Source: a virus
Length of the DNA stretch: 23,058 nucleotides
Reading direction: 5' to 3' (one strand)
Virus record (IMG/VR): IMGVR_UViG_3300001683_000058
Span: 23,575-46,632 of that record
Below, piece after piece: positions 1 to 9,123 of this stretch. Under the pieces are notes generated by a model that saw nothing but the letters and a program-made list of their open reading frames with translations, made no database searches and was not told the origin of the DNA. Position 1 is the stretch's first letter, and the number at the start of each line of letters is the position of its first letter. The translations under genes and the position numbers were made by a program.

Positions 1-741
1 TGGTTTTCCTCTCCAGATAGAATAATTAAAGTTTTGGTATTGAGTATTTGCCCATTGTCCATGTGCTGTAACGTTGTAGCCTTTACCACCTGCCTTAATT
101 GATTCAATTAAATATTCGCCATTATTTTCTGGCCAGTAATTTGATTGTACTCGTATTACATCCTCTGGCATCGCATCAAAAACTGTATCTAGTTGAAATA
201 CAACTTTGTTATTTGGAAGCATGGTACCAAAAAGACCTTTAGCTCCTCCAGGCACAATTAAATTAGGATCATCAACAGGGGAGTCAGTTCCATCATCAGA
301 TGCAGATGCCTTATAGGCACCAACAAATAATTCTACATATAAATCATCTGAAAGTTCGAATATGTAATCTTCAACCTCACCTCCCATTCCTGCAGTACTT
401 GGTGCTATATAAATAGATGCATTCTCACCCGATAACGAAATCGTTTTAGGGATACTTGCGTCCATAGTAGGTGTTTCTTTTGTTCCTGGCGGAAGTGTAA
501 TTAATTTATATTGTAATGCAATATCTGCTTTTTGTGATGCTTCTAAAATTGGCATATTTTCTATTTGTATGCCATAATAATTTGGCCCATTAGAATTAGA
601 TTCATTATATAATCTATAATCAATTTCATCATCACCTAACGCAAATTTTTCGATATCAAAGGAGTTAGAGGATAATCTCTCTCTTCCCTTGTTTGTTAAA
701 ATTGCATCAACAATCAAAGTAGATCTATCTAAAAATGCCAT
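1..741 (-). CDS. T4-like phage structural protein, paralog B (3' end cut by window edge)
   Basis: An open frame of 247 codons runs from an ATG at 741 to the left edge without a stop, so the C-terminus is missing. The protein begins MAFLDRSTLIVDAILTNKGR and continues with FALGDDEIDYRLYNES and NYYGIQIENMPILEA. The first 85 or so residues match the next gene upstream (754-1410) almost position for position, so the two are paralogs; the C-terminal parts differ. A Shine-Dalgarno-like AAGGG lies 9 bases before the ATG, and the gap to the upstream stop is only 12 bases, so the two are probably cotranscribed from the late promoter at 1435-1442. It follows the baseplate and giant tail-protein genes, so a virion (tail or baseplate-associated) role is inferred. 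I recall similar N-termini in marine T4-like phages but cannot name a function. Confidence 0.85.
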   Translation of the reverse strand, partial: MAFLDRSTLIVDAILTNKGRERLSSNSFDIEKFALGDDEIDYRLYNESNSNGPNYYGIQIENMPILEASQKADIALQYKLITLPPGTKETPTMDASIPKTISLSGENASIYIAPSTAGMGGEVEDYIFELSDDLYVELFVGAYKASASDDGTDSPVDDPNLIVPGGAKGLFGTMLPNNKVVFQLDTVFDAMPEDVIRVQSNYWPENNGEYLIESIKAGGKGYNVTAHGQWANTQYQNFNYSIWRGKP

Positions 742-753
742 TAATTATTTCCC

Positions 754-1410
754 TTATGATGCGACATAATCCACAGTTACAGTAATAGCTCTTGTAGCGC
801 CGTATGTTAATCCTGTAATAATAATTGTTGTTGTAGCACCTGATTGTGATTCCAAAATTGGTTTTGCTTTTAAATTACATGTATTACCATATACCGTTTG
901 GCTCATGTTTTGAACTGTAGTTCCGTAGTCAACACTAGAAGGTGATGCATTACCATCTGCAGTTAGATATGCAATTGAAGAATTTAAAATTGTAAAAGAG
1001 TATCCATCTTCATCAACGGTAGCATTACCTGGGAGATTTTTTGAATTTGGGGTGATATCATTTCCACTTCCGGCTGATAGACTAGTATTATTCCATACAA
1101 CCTTAATAGTATCTTGAATGTTATCGATACTTGACATTTTATTAGTCCCAGACTCTCTTGTCACCAATTTATATCTCATAGTAGTATTTGCGTTTGCTGT
1201 TGGCTCTAGTAATGGGAGTGATTCTATTATTTTGCCATAATAATCAGTTCCCAATGGATTTGTTTCATTCCAAAGCGAATAATCTACTTCATCATCTGCA
1301 AGAGCAAATTTTGTAATATTAAATTCGTTTGTACCACGAGCTAGCAATTCACGACCCTTCTTTGTTAGCACTGCATCTAAAACTGTCGTAGCATTATTTA
1401 GATATCCCAT
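754..1410 (-). CDS. T4-like phage structural protein, paralog A
   Basis: This 218-residue protein starts MGYLNNATTVLDAVLTKKGR. Its N-terminal 85 residues hold FALADDEVDYSLWNE and DYYGKIIESLPLLEP, shared with the truncated neighbour at 1-741. The C-terminal half is rich in Ser, Thr, Asn and Gly and has alternating beta-type sequence, ending in TRAITVTVDYVAS, which suggests a beta-sandwich exposed on the virion. The start is supported by GGAGAAG six bases before ATG. A perfect T4-type late promoter box lies 25 bases upstream of the ATG, which fits late expression of a virion protein. The conserved N-terminus probably docks the paralogs to the same partner while the C-termini differ; that is inference. 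Exact role unknown. Confidence 0.88.
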   Translation of the reverse strand: MGYLNNATTVLDAVLTKKGRELLARGTNEFNITKFALADDEVDYSLWNETNPLGTDYYGKIIESLPLLEPTANANTTMRYKLVTRESGTNKMSSIDNIQDTIKVVWNNTSLSAGSGNDITPNSKNLPGNATVDEDGYSFTILNSSIAYLTADGNASPSSVDYGTTVQNMSQTVYGNTCNLKAKPILESQSGATTTIIITGLTYGATRAITVTVDYVAS

Positions 1411-1434
1411 TTTTTCTTCTCCATGTTTTTGTAA

Positions 1435-1442
1435 TATTTATA
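1435..1442 (-). promoter_or_regulatory. T4-type late promoter box (TATAAATA)
   Basis: The minus strand reads TATAAATA exactly, the consensus -10 box of T4 late promoters recognised by the gp55-type sigma factor. It lies in the 67-base gap between the giant gene and the structural gene at 754-1410. With a start site five to six bases downstream, the leader would be about 20 bases and would contain the GGAGAAG ribosome binding site. A gp55-like sigma factor is encoded in the same window. Confidence 0.75.
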
Positions 1443-1477
1443 GAACATTTCATCTAATAAATATACTAAAATTTAGT

Positions 1478-4400
1478 TTATTCCCCACTCAAATCGACAG
1501 TTAAATTACTATTGCCACCTTTTTTATCAACTGTGACTGAGTATGGATTTGTTTCATATATTTCTACTGCCTGAAAAACACCGTCGGGTGATTTAGCTCC
1601 ATCATTTTTACATCCTTCATATGCTAATCTAAAAAGACCTGTATGACTATTATAAACAGATTCATATTCGCTTGCAACTAGCGATGATGAATATGCTAGA
1701 CCTAATGATGCGCTTAATGATGAAGAATAAAAAGGTATTGTCTCTTGATTAAACGATGATTTTTTAGAACCAGTAACCATAGGTTGAAAATTTTCAAAGA
1801 ATACAGCAGCTCCCCCACCCATATAAACTTTAGAATCAATATAGTCACGAGCTTCTGATAGCGGATCATCAAGTGGATCTTTGTTAAATCCTTTTAATGT
1901 GGGCATATAAGTCATTGGCCCAAGTTCTGAATTAAATTTTTGGGTTTCATATTCATCTCTACTTGACTTGATTAAACCAGCTGATTGTAATGCTATCGTT
2001 GCATAATCATGTTGTGATGATGTTATTTTGCTCTCAAGTGAAGTATCATAAACTACACCAGTTCTAAATTCGTAAGAACTTTCAAATATTGGGACAACTG
2101 ATGCAGTTGCTGATGAATAATTATTTAAACCGGTGGGCTCTGGGTATATTGCATTAATTTCTGCTGTTTTTGCTATATCTGTAAATATAGGGGGCGCACC
2201 CATAACAACTTTTGGTCTTTCTAAAAGATGTGATTCTATTAATAAGCCAATATTCTTTTTAGCACGAGCCGGTGATAATTTTCTTATGTGATCAAAAAGA
2301 CTAAGATCATAATATTTTATTAATTTAATATAATCCCAAAAGCTTGATTGTGTTGTCCATTTTTTCCAATATGTGTCTGTGATTCCATCTAATTTTCCGT
2401 GGGTATACCGGTCCTCGTACATATCTCGCGGATCTCCAAGATACGATCCAAAATCTAGATCAGCTAATGATAACATGATGTCTTCATTAATAACGTCAGT
2501 TGGCGCAAAGAATATTCCCAGCTTATTAGAATCTAATCCTGCATTATCAAATGAACTTATTTCTACTCTTTCTGTTGGACTTAGTTGTGCTGGTGCACCA
2601 TCTTGTGTTTTTAGTTGAGCACTTTCAAGTCTTATTTTATTAGCTTGAGAGCCAAATCCTATTTTTGGTACAAAAGCTTTTTGTCTATCTAAAACATTAC
2701 TAAAATTGATCTCATCTGCAAAACCAGAACCTGTAACATATATTTGTCCATCTGTGAATGTGTAATCTCTTAATCCTTTTGGGCTAGAATTTAAATTAAT
2801 ATAATCGTCCATAGATAATCTAAAACTTAAGTCATAGTATGATGAGCTAGGATTATTTCCATTGACTGCTTTTGGAGCAGCAACATGATTCCAAAATGCA
2901 TCTTCCCTAAGCGGTGTTGACCAATATCTAAATTCCATCATAGATCCACTAAATTGTTCACCTATACTACCATCTGCATTTCCACCAAGATACCATCTAT
3001 TCGCTGTAGTACTACCTGTTGTGTACCATCCTGATAATGTACTTCCCGATACTGTCATGCTTCCTGATTCTTTTATTTTAATTCGATCCATTCCGGCATC
3101 GTAATATCCAAGAAACATATCAAAACTTTGTGTAGTAGCAGTCAAATCATTATCAAAATATTGATCAACATAGCTATCATCCATAGAGCCTGTTCGTCTT
3201 CTAACCATTAATGACCAGTACTCGTTATTATAAATTCCCTGATCAGTAATACTCATACTTTGCACACTGTCAGATCCGCTTACAAAAAAGTTAATTTGAC
3301 CCTTGCCATCAATAGCTTGATCAGCAGGTCCAAGTACTGCTGTAGCAATTGCACCACTGCCATCAGGAATATTCTGATGTATTGTTATTGTGGGTGCGCT
3401 AGTGTAACCAAAACCACCATTTGTCACAGTAATTCCTGTAATTCTACCATTTGCAGGATTTACAGTCGGCGTTCCCGTGGCTCCTGTTCCTCCTCCACCA
3501 GAAAATGTTACCCAAGTTTCTAATGGCAAATAATCTGATCCTACCGCGTCCATAGTCACACTACTTATAGGAGATCCAACTGTTGTCTTAAGATAAATTG
3601 CCGCCTCTGTTTTGCCACTGTTATCAAGTTTATTTGCTAAAATTTGATTTGATTCTTTGGCAACTTTAAATCTCATTTCAATAGTATCAGGTGCTTTTTC
3701 TTTTGATGTATGATACCACGGCACTTGAATAGATTGTCCTCCCTTAAAATCTAATGCCTTTGTAAATTTCTTTTTAATTTCAAAATCAGGTTTACCTGTT
3801 GGTCTTGGCCCACCGTATTCTTGAATTCTTAATATTGATGTTGGAATACCGTATGCTGCAATCAATGATTTTAAACTTTGTTTTGTTCCTTTTGACTTGA
3901 GCATATAAGGCATTGTTGCTAATATTCTATTCCATATTTCTCGCGTTACATCTTTCTGAGATTTTTTAGTATATCTAATATTATAAATTCCCGTTCTAGA
4001 ACCTGATTCTGCTAAACCTAAGTGATATTGGGGAAGCGACACAAGATCTCTACCTTCTATCATATTAAAACCAAGAGACTTTGCTACTGGCTCAACTAGC
4101 GCTTGTGATATTCCTTTTGTTACATCTTCACTTCTATCGTGTACATCTGACAATGCTTTTATATGCGTCCAAATAATATCATAATGGTGTCCCATCATAT
4201 CCATAAAATGTAGAAACTCTATATTTTCCTTATCAGTATTGATATGCTCTGGTAAAAGATTGACTAATCTATTTCTATTATTTCTGTCATAAAGACGTGC
4301 TTTTGCAATTGAACTATCATACCACGTTATGAATGCTGAACTAGTAACAGAGTATAATTTATAAGGATTTGTTAGTGTGCCATCACCGGATATTTTAGGA

Positions 4401-7400
4401 AAAGTATTTTCAAAAAATTCTCCTATTGAACTTGAAACATAAGAAGAATTTTGGAAATACATGTAGTTTTCAAAATCATCAAACTCATTAATTACTTTTC
4501 TAGTTGAAGTTTCCCACTTAATTACTTCTGTACCAGATGCACTTACTGCAGTGCCCGCTACATTACCCAAATATCCTGTTGTAGTACCTGTCCCGCTTAA
4601 TGATGCACTATTTGCTGTATACTGCTCAATATTGGTTATTTTTATTTTAAAATTATTTATTCTCTTTTCTACAGAACTAAAATGAATAAAGTTTTCATAT
4701 TGTGAATAATCTATATTAATTTTAGCATCCTCTAAGCTTCCACTTAAAATTCTATCTTCTAGTTTATCTATAACATCTTTGTCATTTCCAATTAAGTCTG
4801 TATGCGATTTATATTCTGTTGATCTATCTCTTATCGGTATATTTACATCTGACCAGTTTGGTTGTCTTAAAACTGTATCAGGAAGTTTTTCTTCAATAAA
4901 AGGATTGAGATCAATTTTTTCTCTAAGAGTGGGTGTGACTTCCTCAGCAATAAAAACTGTGTCTAATGGAGTAATCCCTGCATCAAGGGGTTTCATCAAT
5001 TTGTATGCTATGCTTCCTGGGTATACTTCAGATTTTGTTGGTTTAAAATTTACTATTAATGATTTTGAATGATCATTAGTTATTAAATATGTGTATAAAT
5101 TATCGGCATCTTTTGATCGATATCGGACAAAGTAATCATCAAAAATAGCTGTTTGTAAATTTATTGCATCTGGACCAGTCATCACAGCACCAATCTCATT
5201 TCCATATTCTTCGTACGTTTTATTAAGAACTAATTTTTTCTGTGTTTCAGAATCATTTTGAACATCTAATATTTTTCCTTCATATCTTGCATAAATATTA
5301 TCAGAACCGCTAGGTTTTGTTATATAGTCCACTGAAAATCCTGTGCTAAATGAAGAGTACTTATTTATACTGTAGCTTGATTCAATACCTCCTTGCTCAG
5401 CTGATGCTTCAGCATATGTTTTATCAACTTGAATTCTATTTTCATCAAAGATGTTTGTTATTGTAAATTCTAAATTATCTAATACTGCATTTTCCTGAAC
5501 TTCCGGACGGAGCAATGATGACTTTATAATTGTGATTTCAAACTGATCAACCCAAATTGTTCCAAAGCTGCCATAGTGTCCTCTAGTTTCTATAAAAACA
5601 TTCATGTCTAGTGCAAAAAAATCTGTAATTTCAATTTCAAAACCAACCTTTTCCCATTGATTATATTCTTCGCATATAGGATGATATATTGCTGACGGGC
5701 CGCTATTTAGTGCCTCTGTTCTATAAGACCTTTTATATAGCGTAATATTATCGCCTTCAACTTCATACTGAGTTGCCCAGTCAATTGATCCTCCATCACT
5801 AATTGTTACCCAATCATCTAGTTCTCTACTCCATTTAAAAATACCATCACTAGAAATATTTGTATTTGTTGGGTAGTCATCATAAGAAGGATACGAACTT
5901 TCAGGATATAAAACCACTCTATTTCCGCCTACTGCCCATTTCTTCCTAAAAGCATTTGGACTCATATCATCTTCACCTGGCCATTGAGCTGCCTCTAGTC
6001 TAGCTGTTGTCCAATGTCCGTGGGTTGCACCAGGGAAATCGATAATGAAAAACCACTTAAACGCATAAGACTGAGCTAATGTGCCATCGGTTGTAATATA
6101 CCAGCCGCCATAACCCACTGCCGTTTGATTATCGTAACCGTAAGTTTGAAGAAACTCATATCCTTCAGCAAGCCACTCGCTGTCCCCGTGTGGCTCAATA
6201 TCAGTCGGCTCTCTATTTATTAGTCCACCTGTGGCGACGGAATGCTCTTCATCAAATGCCGCAAAATCATCCTCACCGCCAAAGTATAAATGAAATGCAT
6301 TATCTTCTGCCCATACATCTTCATTCGTCACGCCCAAAGGCTCAGGTGGTGCAAGATCCATCGATGTCCAGTGATTTAATCCTACCCATAATCCTTTTCT
6401 TCCGCCTTGCTCAAAATCAATAGGGTCAGATTTTTGCATCCAACTAATTTTTATTTTATCTCCTGAACGAACGCCATAAGATCCTAATGAGCCAATACCG
6501 GACATACCATCTCTAGGATTGTCAATTGAATGAATCCCTAAGTTTCTATGCGCGTAAACTGATTTATTAGCAAGCATATCTTCACTTGGCATTTCTCTCC
6601 CAAGTGCATTACCAGCTGCCCTTCTTGCTGAAACAATTTGATCAAAAATATAATCTTGATAATTTAAATCTGGAAAGCACATTGCTACACCACCATTAAC
6701 ACCTTTTCCTGCACGCCATTGTGCATGATAACCTACGTCTGCTGTACCAACATATTTTCCTGACCAGGATAAGCTCGAAATTCCACTTCCCCATCGTCTA
6801 ATACCCATATCATTTGTAGTTCTTATTGATTGTGCATTTAATGCCTCATCTGGTAATGGATAATATAATGGATTGCCACCGGCGTCTCTTTTTAATTGTG
6901 AGTATTCATACGCAGCAAGAAGTTCGCCACCTTGTGTTGTATTACCAGCTGGTCCATTTGCAGCAATCATATCCCATTCATAAATATTTTCAGTATCAAG
7001 TTCTGATATTGTGAAAGCAGATGACAAGTCTAAAATAGGGTGTGCTTTATTTATAGTAAGTTTACCACCAAGCATCAATGGTGTAAATGCATCTCCATCT
7101 GTTAACTCACCTATAATTATTTTTCCATCCGGGTCATCAAATTTTAATATAGTATCTACTGCTTGTTCTACAGTTAATTCATCACCACTTCCTGCTCTAT
7201 GAAATGGTGTTACAACAGTTCCTGCTTCTAATTGAGCACCTGCTGCCAAGATAGAGTGAACGTTTACATTACTCATATCAAATGGATCCCATATATCTCT
7301 TGGGTCCCATAAAATTTGGAGTATCATCTTATTACTTAAATTTGTATCTGACAGAGTGAATGTAAAACTTTTTCTTTCCCACTCACCTGTCATTAAAAAC

Positions 7401-8821
7401 CACGGAGAATATTTAGTTGTACCAGACGGGCCCCATGGCTCTGCATGTGCCCTAAATCTTAATTTTTCTCCTGGATCACCTTTTAAATAACAACTATATG
7501 TCATTGTAAATTCTTCTGCTATTACTCCAGGAGGTAATGCAAAATATGGATTTGTCCCAAAAGACATATTGGTTTGTACAGCAGATGATATTGATAATGG
7601 TGAAGATTCGCTATAAGCACCACCACCCTCTGTTCTTAGAGTATTTAAGTATGTTGCATCATTATTTATCGGATTTTGAAATGTTGCTTTAATTGCAAAC
7701 TGTCCGGATGGATTTGGCTCTAGCACGCTCTCAAGTCTAAGTGCCTTCTTATCATCAACTTCTACAGGGTTGCTACTAAAAACTATTACTCCATCATTTG
7801 GCCAATTGCCACCGCTTCTCCAACCAAATAACGAATCCATTGTCCTACCATGAAGCAAATTAGGAGTTAGTTGAAAAATATCTGTTGACGGCTCAAATGT
7901 TTCTACGTCTCTGATCTCATCAATTATTCTTTTGCCTATGAAATAAGCATTGTTAATTCTAATAGTGCCGTTCATAAAAGTCATTGGCATATTTTTTCCA
8001 GTGGCAAACGAAAGCATATTAGAATTTGCTTGGCCGAATATTGCATTTGGTGCTGGATCTTCATCTGGAAACCAATTTATACAATTATATGCTGCAACTC
8101 TAAAATCTTCTAAATATGATTCATCATCAATAAACGCGGGGGAAAGAATAACTTCAGTTCTGTCGCCGGAAATAGATTGTAAAATAAACTTATTCTCTTT
8201 GACAAATAACTTTTCTCCTTCAGCTGTACCTGACTTTATATCATCTTGAGAAGCATAAAAATATTTATTAGGTGCTTGTTCATAGTTACCATTAAATATT
8301 TTATCATTTTCATTTACTAATATCGGAAAAGGGCTGCCCGCTTGTAATCTTAGAAAATCAAACTTAACTGAAAATCTACCTCTTCTAAAACCAAGCTCAC
8401 GTAGCATATTACCTGCATTTATTTTTATAATAGCAGGACTACCCGGCATTTCTACAGAAATGAATGAATTAATTTTATCATTCGTAAAATATTTAGATGA
8501 AATTAATCCACCATCATTACCGTATACACATACTCTAATTAAGTCTCCATTATTTGCACCAAACGCGACATCAGGCCATTTAAGAGAGCTATATTGTTCA
8601 TTTTTTAATTGGTCGTAAAACTTAACATCTCTAAATGGTGCGTAATCAAGAGTATCTGGTAATCTGATAAGATTGTAAATCTTCTCAGGTATATCTACAT
8701 CTCTATTTAACTTTTGATCTACTAAGCTATAAATTAAATTTACATCTATCGAGTCAAGTTTTGAGATTGACTGGGCTGATAATGTTTCATCTTCATTAAT
8801 ATATGATGTGTTGGCTGCCAT
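1478..8821 (-). CDS. Giant mosaic tail/baseplate structural protein (2447 aa)
   Basis: The largest gene of the window, one uninterrupted frame. About residues 330-545 resemble a carbohydrate-binding-like beta-sandwich: WERKSFTFTLSD, then QLEAGTVVTPFHR, a signature I know from phage adsorption proteins. A second such region spans about 780-1110 (GDKIKISWMQKSDP to GTIWVDQFEITIIK). Residues about 1535-1675 (FLHFMDMMGHHYDIIWTHIK, TREIWNRILATMPYMLKSKG, AYGIPTSILRIQEYGG) match a core I recall from large wedge or tail proteins of T4-like phages. A LamG-like region follows at about 1690-1985 (ALDFKGGQSIQVPW to FRYWSTPLREDAFW) and seems interrupted by a Gly-rich module. Its place directly after gp25 and gp6 corresponds to gp7/gp8 in T4, but T4 gp7 is less than half as long. 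It probably combines baseplate attachment with surface binding. The domain calls come from motif recognition, not a search. Confidence 0.85.
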   Translation of the reverse strand: MAANTSYINEDETLSAQSISKLDSIDVNLIYSLVDQKLNRDVDIPEKIYNLIRLPDTLDYAPFRDVKFYDQLKNEQYSSLKWPDVAFGANNGDLIRVCVYGNDGGLISSKYFTNDKINSFISVEMPGSPAIIKINAGNMLRELGFRRGRFSVKFDFLRLQAGSPFPILVNENDKIFNGNYEQAPNKYFYASQDDIKSGTAEGEKLFVKENKFILQSISGDRTEVILSPAFIDDESYLEDFRVAAYNCINWFPDEDPAPNAIFGQANSNMLSFATGKNMPMTFMNGTIRINNAYFIGKRIIDEIRDVETFEPSTDIFQLTPNLLHGRTMDSLFGWRSGGNWPNDGVIVFSSNPVEVDDKKALRLESVLEPNPSGQFAIKATFQNPINNDATYLNTLRTEGGGAYSESSPLSISSAVQTNMSFGTNPYFALPPGVIAEEFTMTYSCYLKGDPGEKLRFRAHAEPWGPSGTTKYSPWFLMTGEWERKSFTFTLSDTNLSNKMILQILWDPRDIWDPFDMSNVNVHSILAAGAQLEAGTVVTPFHRAGSGDELTVEQAVDTILKFDDPDGKIIIGELTDGDAFTPLMLGGKLTINKAHPILDLSSAFTISELDTENIYEWDMIAANGPAGNTTQGGELLAAYEYSQLKRDAGGNPLYYPLPDEALNAQSIRTTNDMGIRRWGSGISSLSWSGKYVGTADVGYHAQWRAGKGVNGGVAMCFPDLNYQDYIFDQIVSARRAAGNALGREMPSEDMLANKSVYAHRNLGIHSIDNPRDGMSGIGSLGSYGVRSGDKIKISWMQKSDPIDFEQGGRKGLWVGLNHWTSMDLAPPEPLGVTNEDVWAEDNAFHLYFGGEDDFAAFDEEHSVATGGLINREPTDIEPHGDSEWLAEGYEFLQTYGYDNQTAVGYGGWYITTDGTLAQSYAFKWFFIIDFPGATHGHWTTARLEAAQWPGEDDMSPNAFRKKWAVGGNRVVLYPESSYPSYDDYPTNTNISSDGIFKWSRELDDWVTISDGGSIDWATQYEVEGDNITLYKRSYRTEALNSGPSAIYHPICEEYNQWEKVGFEIEITDFFALDMNVFIETRGHYGSFGTIWVDQFEITIIKSSLLRPEVQENAVLDNLEFTITNIFDENRIQVDKTYAEASAEQGGIESSYSINKYSSFSTGFSVDYITKPSGSDNIYARYEGKILDVQNDSETQKKLVLNKTYEEYGNEIGAVMTGPDAINLQTAIFDDYFVRYRSKDADNLYTYLITNDHSKSLIVNFKPTKSEVYPGSIAYKLMKPLDAGITPLDTVFIAEEVTPTLREKIDLNPFIEEKLPDTVLRQPNWSDVNIPIRDRSTEYKSHTDLIGNDKDVIDKLEDRILSGSLEDAKINIDYSQYENFIHFSSVEKRINNFKIKITNIEQYTANSASLSGTGTTTGYLGNVAGTAVSASGTEVIKWETSTRKVINEFDDFENYMYFQNSSYVSSSIGEFFENTFPKISGDGTLTNPYKLYSVTSSAFITWYDSSIAKARLYDRNNRNRLVNLLPEHINTDKENIEFLHFMDMMGHHYDIIWTHIKALSDVHDRSEDVTKGISQALVEPVAKSLGFNMIEGRDLVSLPQYHLGLAESGSRTGIYNIRYTKKSQKDVTREIWNRILATMPYMLKSKGTKQSLKSLIAAYGIPTSILRIQEYGGPRPTGKPDFEIKKKFTKALDFKGGQSIQVPWYHTSKEKAPDTIEMRFKVAKESNQILANKLDNSGKTEAAIYLKTTVGSPISSVTMDAVGSDYLPLETWVTFSGGGGTGATGTPTVNPANGRITGITVTNGGFGYTSAPTITIHQNIPDGSGAIATAVLGPADQAIDGKGQINFFVSGSDSVQSMSITDQGIYNNEYWSLMVRRRTGSMDDSYVDQYFDNDLTATTQSFDMFLGYYDAGMDRIKIKESGSMTVSGSTLSGWYTTGSTTANRWYLGGNADGSIGEQFSGSMMEFRYWSTPLREDAFWNHVAAPKAVNGNNPSSSYYDLSFRLSMDDYINLNSSPKGLRDYTFTDGQIYVTGSGFADEINFSNVLDRQKAFVPKIGFGSQANKIRLESAQLKTQDGAPAQLSPTERVEISSFDNAGLDSNKLGIFFAPTDVINEDIMLSLADLDFGSYLGDPRDMYEDRYTHGKLDGITDTYWKKWTTQSSFWDYIKLIKYYDLSLFDHIRKLSPARAKKNIGLLIESHLLERPKVVMGAPPIFTDIAKTAEINAIYPEPTGLNNYSSATASVVPIFESSYEFRTGVVYDTSLESKITSSQHDYATIALQSAGLIKSSRDEYETQKFNSELGPMTYMPTLKGFNKDPLDDPLSEARDYIDSKVYMGGGAAVFFENFQPMVTGSKKSSFNQETIPFYSSSLSASLGLAYSSSLVASEYESVYNSHTGLFRLAYEGCKNDGAKSPDGVFQAVEIYETNPYSVTVDKKGGNSNLTVDLSGE

Positions 8822-8823
8822 GT

Positions 8824-9123
8824 TTAAAACTCTTTAAAATCTCTATCAAAAATATCTTTCGTTTTTATTTTTGTACGGTACCTCCTTCTGTACAATTCAA
8901 CGTGTAGTTTTTGATTTGGGTTAGCGTGTGATGTACCATCAGAAATCTTTTCGTATAATTGGATTACATTAGCAGAATTTCTAAGTGTATCCCAAACTTT
9001 TCCTCCGCGGTTGCGAAAAGCTTTGTCAGTATCATCAAAGTTTTTATTATACTCAACTTCATCTCGTGCTGACAAAGATGTGTAATGTTCATTTGATTCC
9101 AATTCTTTTTTTGAATAAGGCAT
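8824..9123 (-). CDS. Small baseplate-module protein, unknown function (99 aa)
   Basis: A hydrophilic 99-residue protein starting MPYSKKELESNEHYTSLSAR and ending in a highly basic stretch, YRRRYRTKIKTKDIFDR. It has no signal peptide or membrane segment. Its start overlaps the stop of the DNRLRE-like gene by one base (TAATG), and its stop lies two bases before the ATG of the giant gene, so translation of the three is probably coupled. A TATAAATA box lies 50 bases upstream. Its placement suggests a connector or assembly factor for the giant protein, but no family was recognised. Confidence 0.8.
   Translation of the reverse strand: MPYSKKELESNEHYTSLSARDEVEYNKNFDDTDKAFRNRGGKVWDTLRNSANVIQLYEKISDGTSHANPNQKLHVELYRRRYRTKIKTKDIFDRDFKEF

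Noticed and set aside
1443-1477. Possible terminator (CTAAATTTTAG palindrome) after the giant gene
   Set aside because: The palindrome lies around position 1470, has only AT-rich pairs and no following T-run, so it would not form a stable intrinsic terminator.
5362-5369. Exact TATAAATA on the minus strand
   Set aside because: Deep inside the giant gene with no gene start downstream; expected by chance in AT-rich DNA. The same applies to the match at 7048-7055.
7950-8249. Plus-strand open frame of 99 codons
   Set aside because: Antisense to the giant structural gene, whose protein is clearly real; no ribosome binding site or family match.
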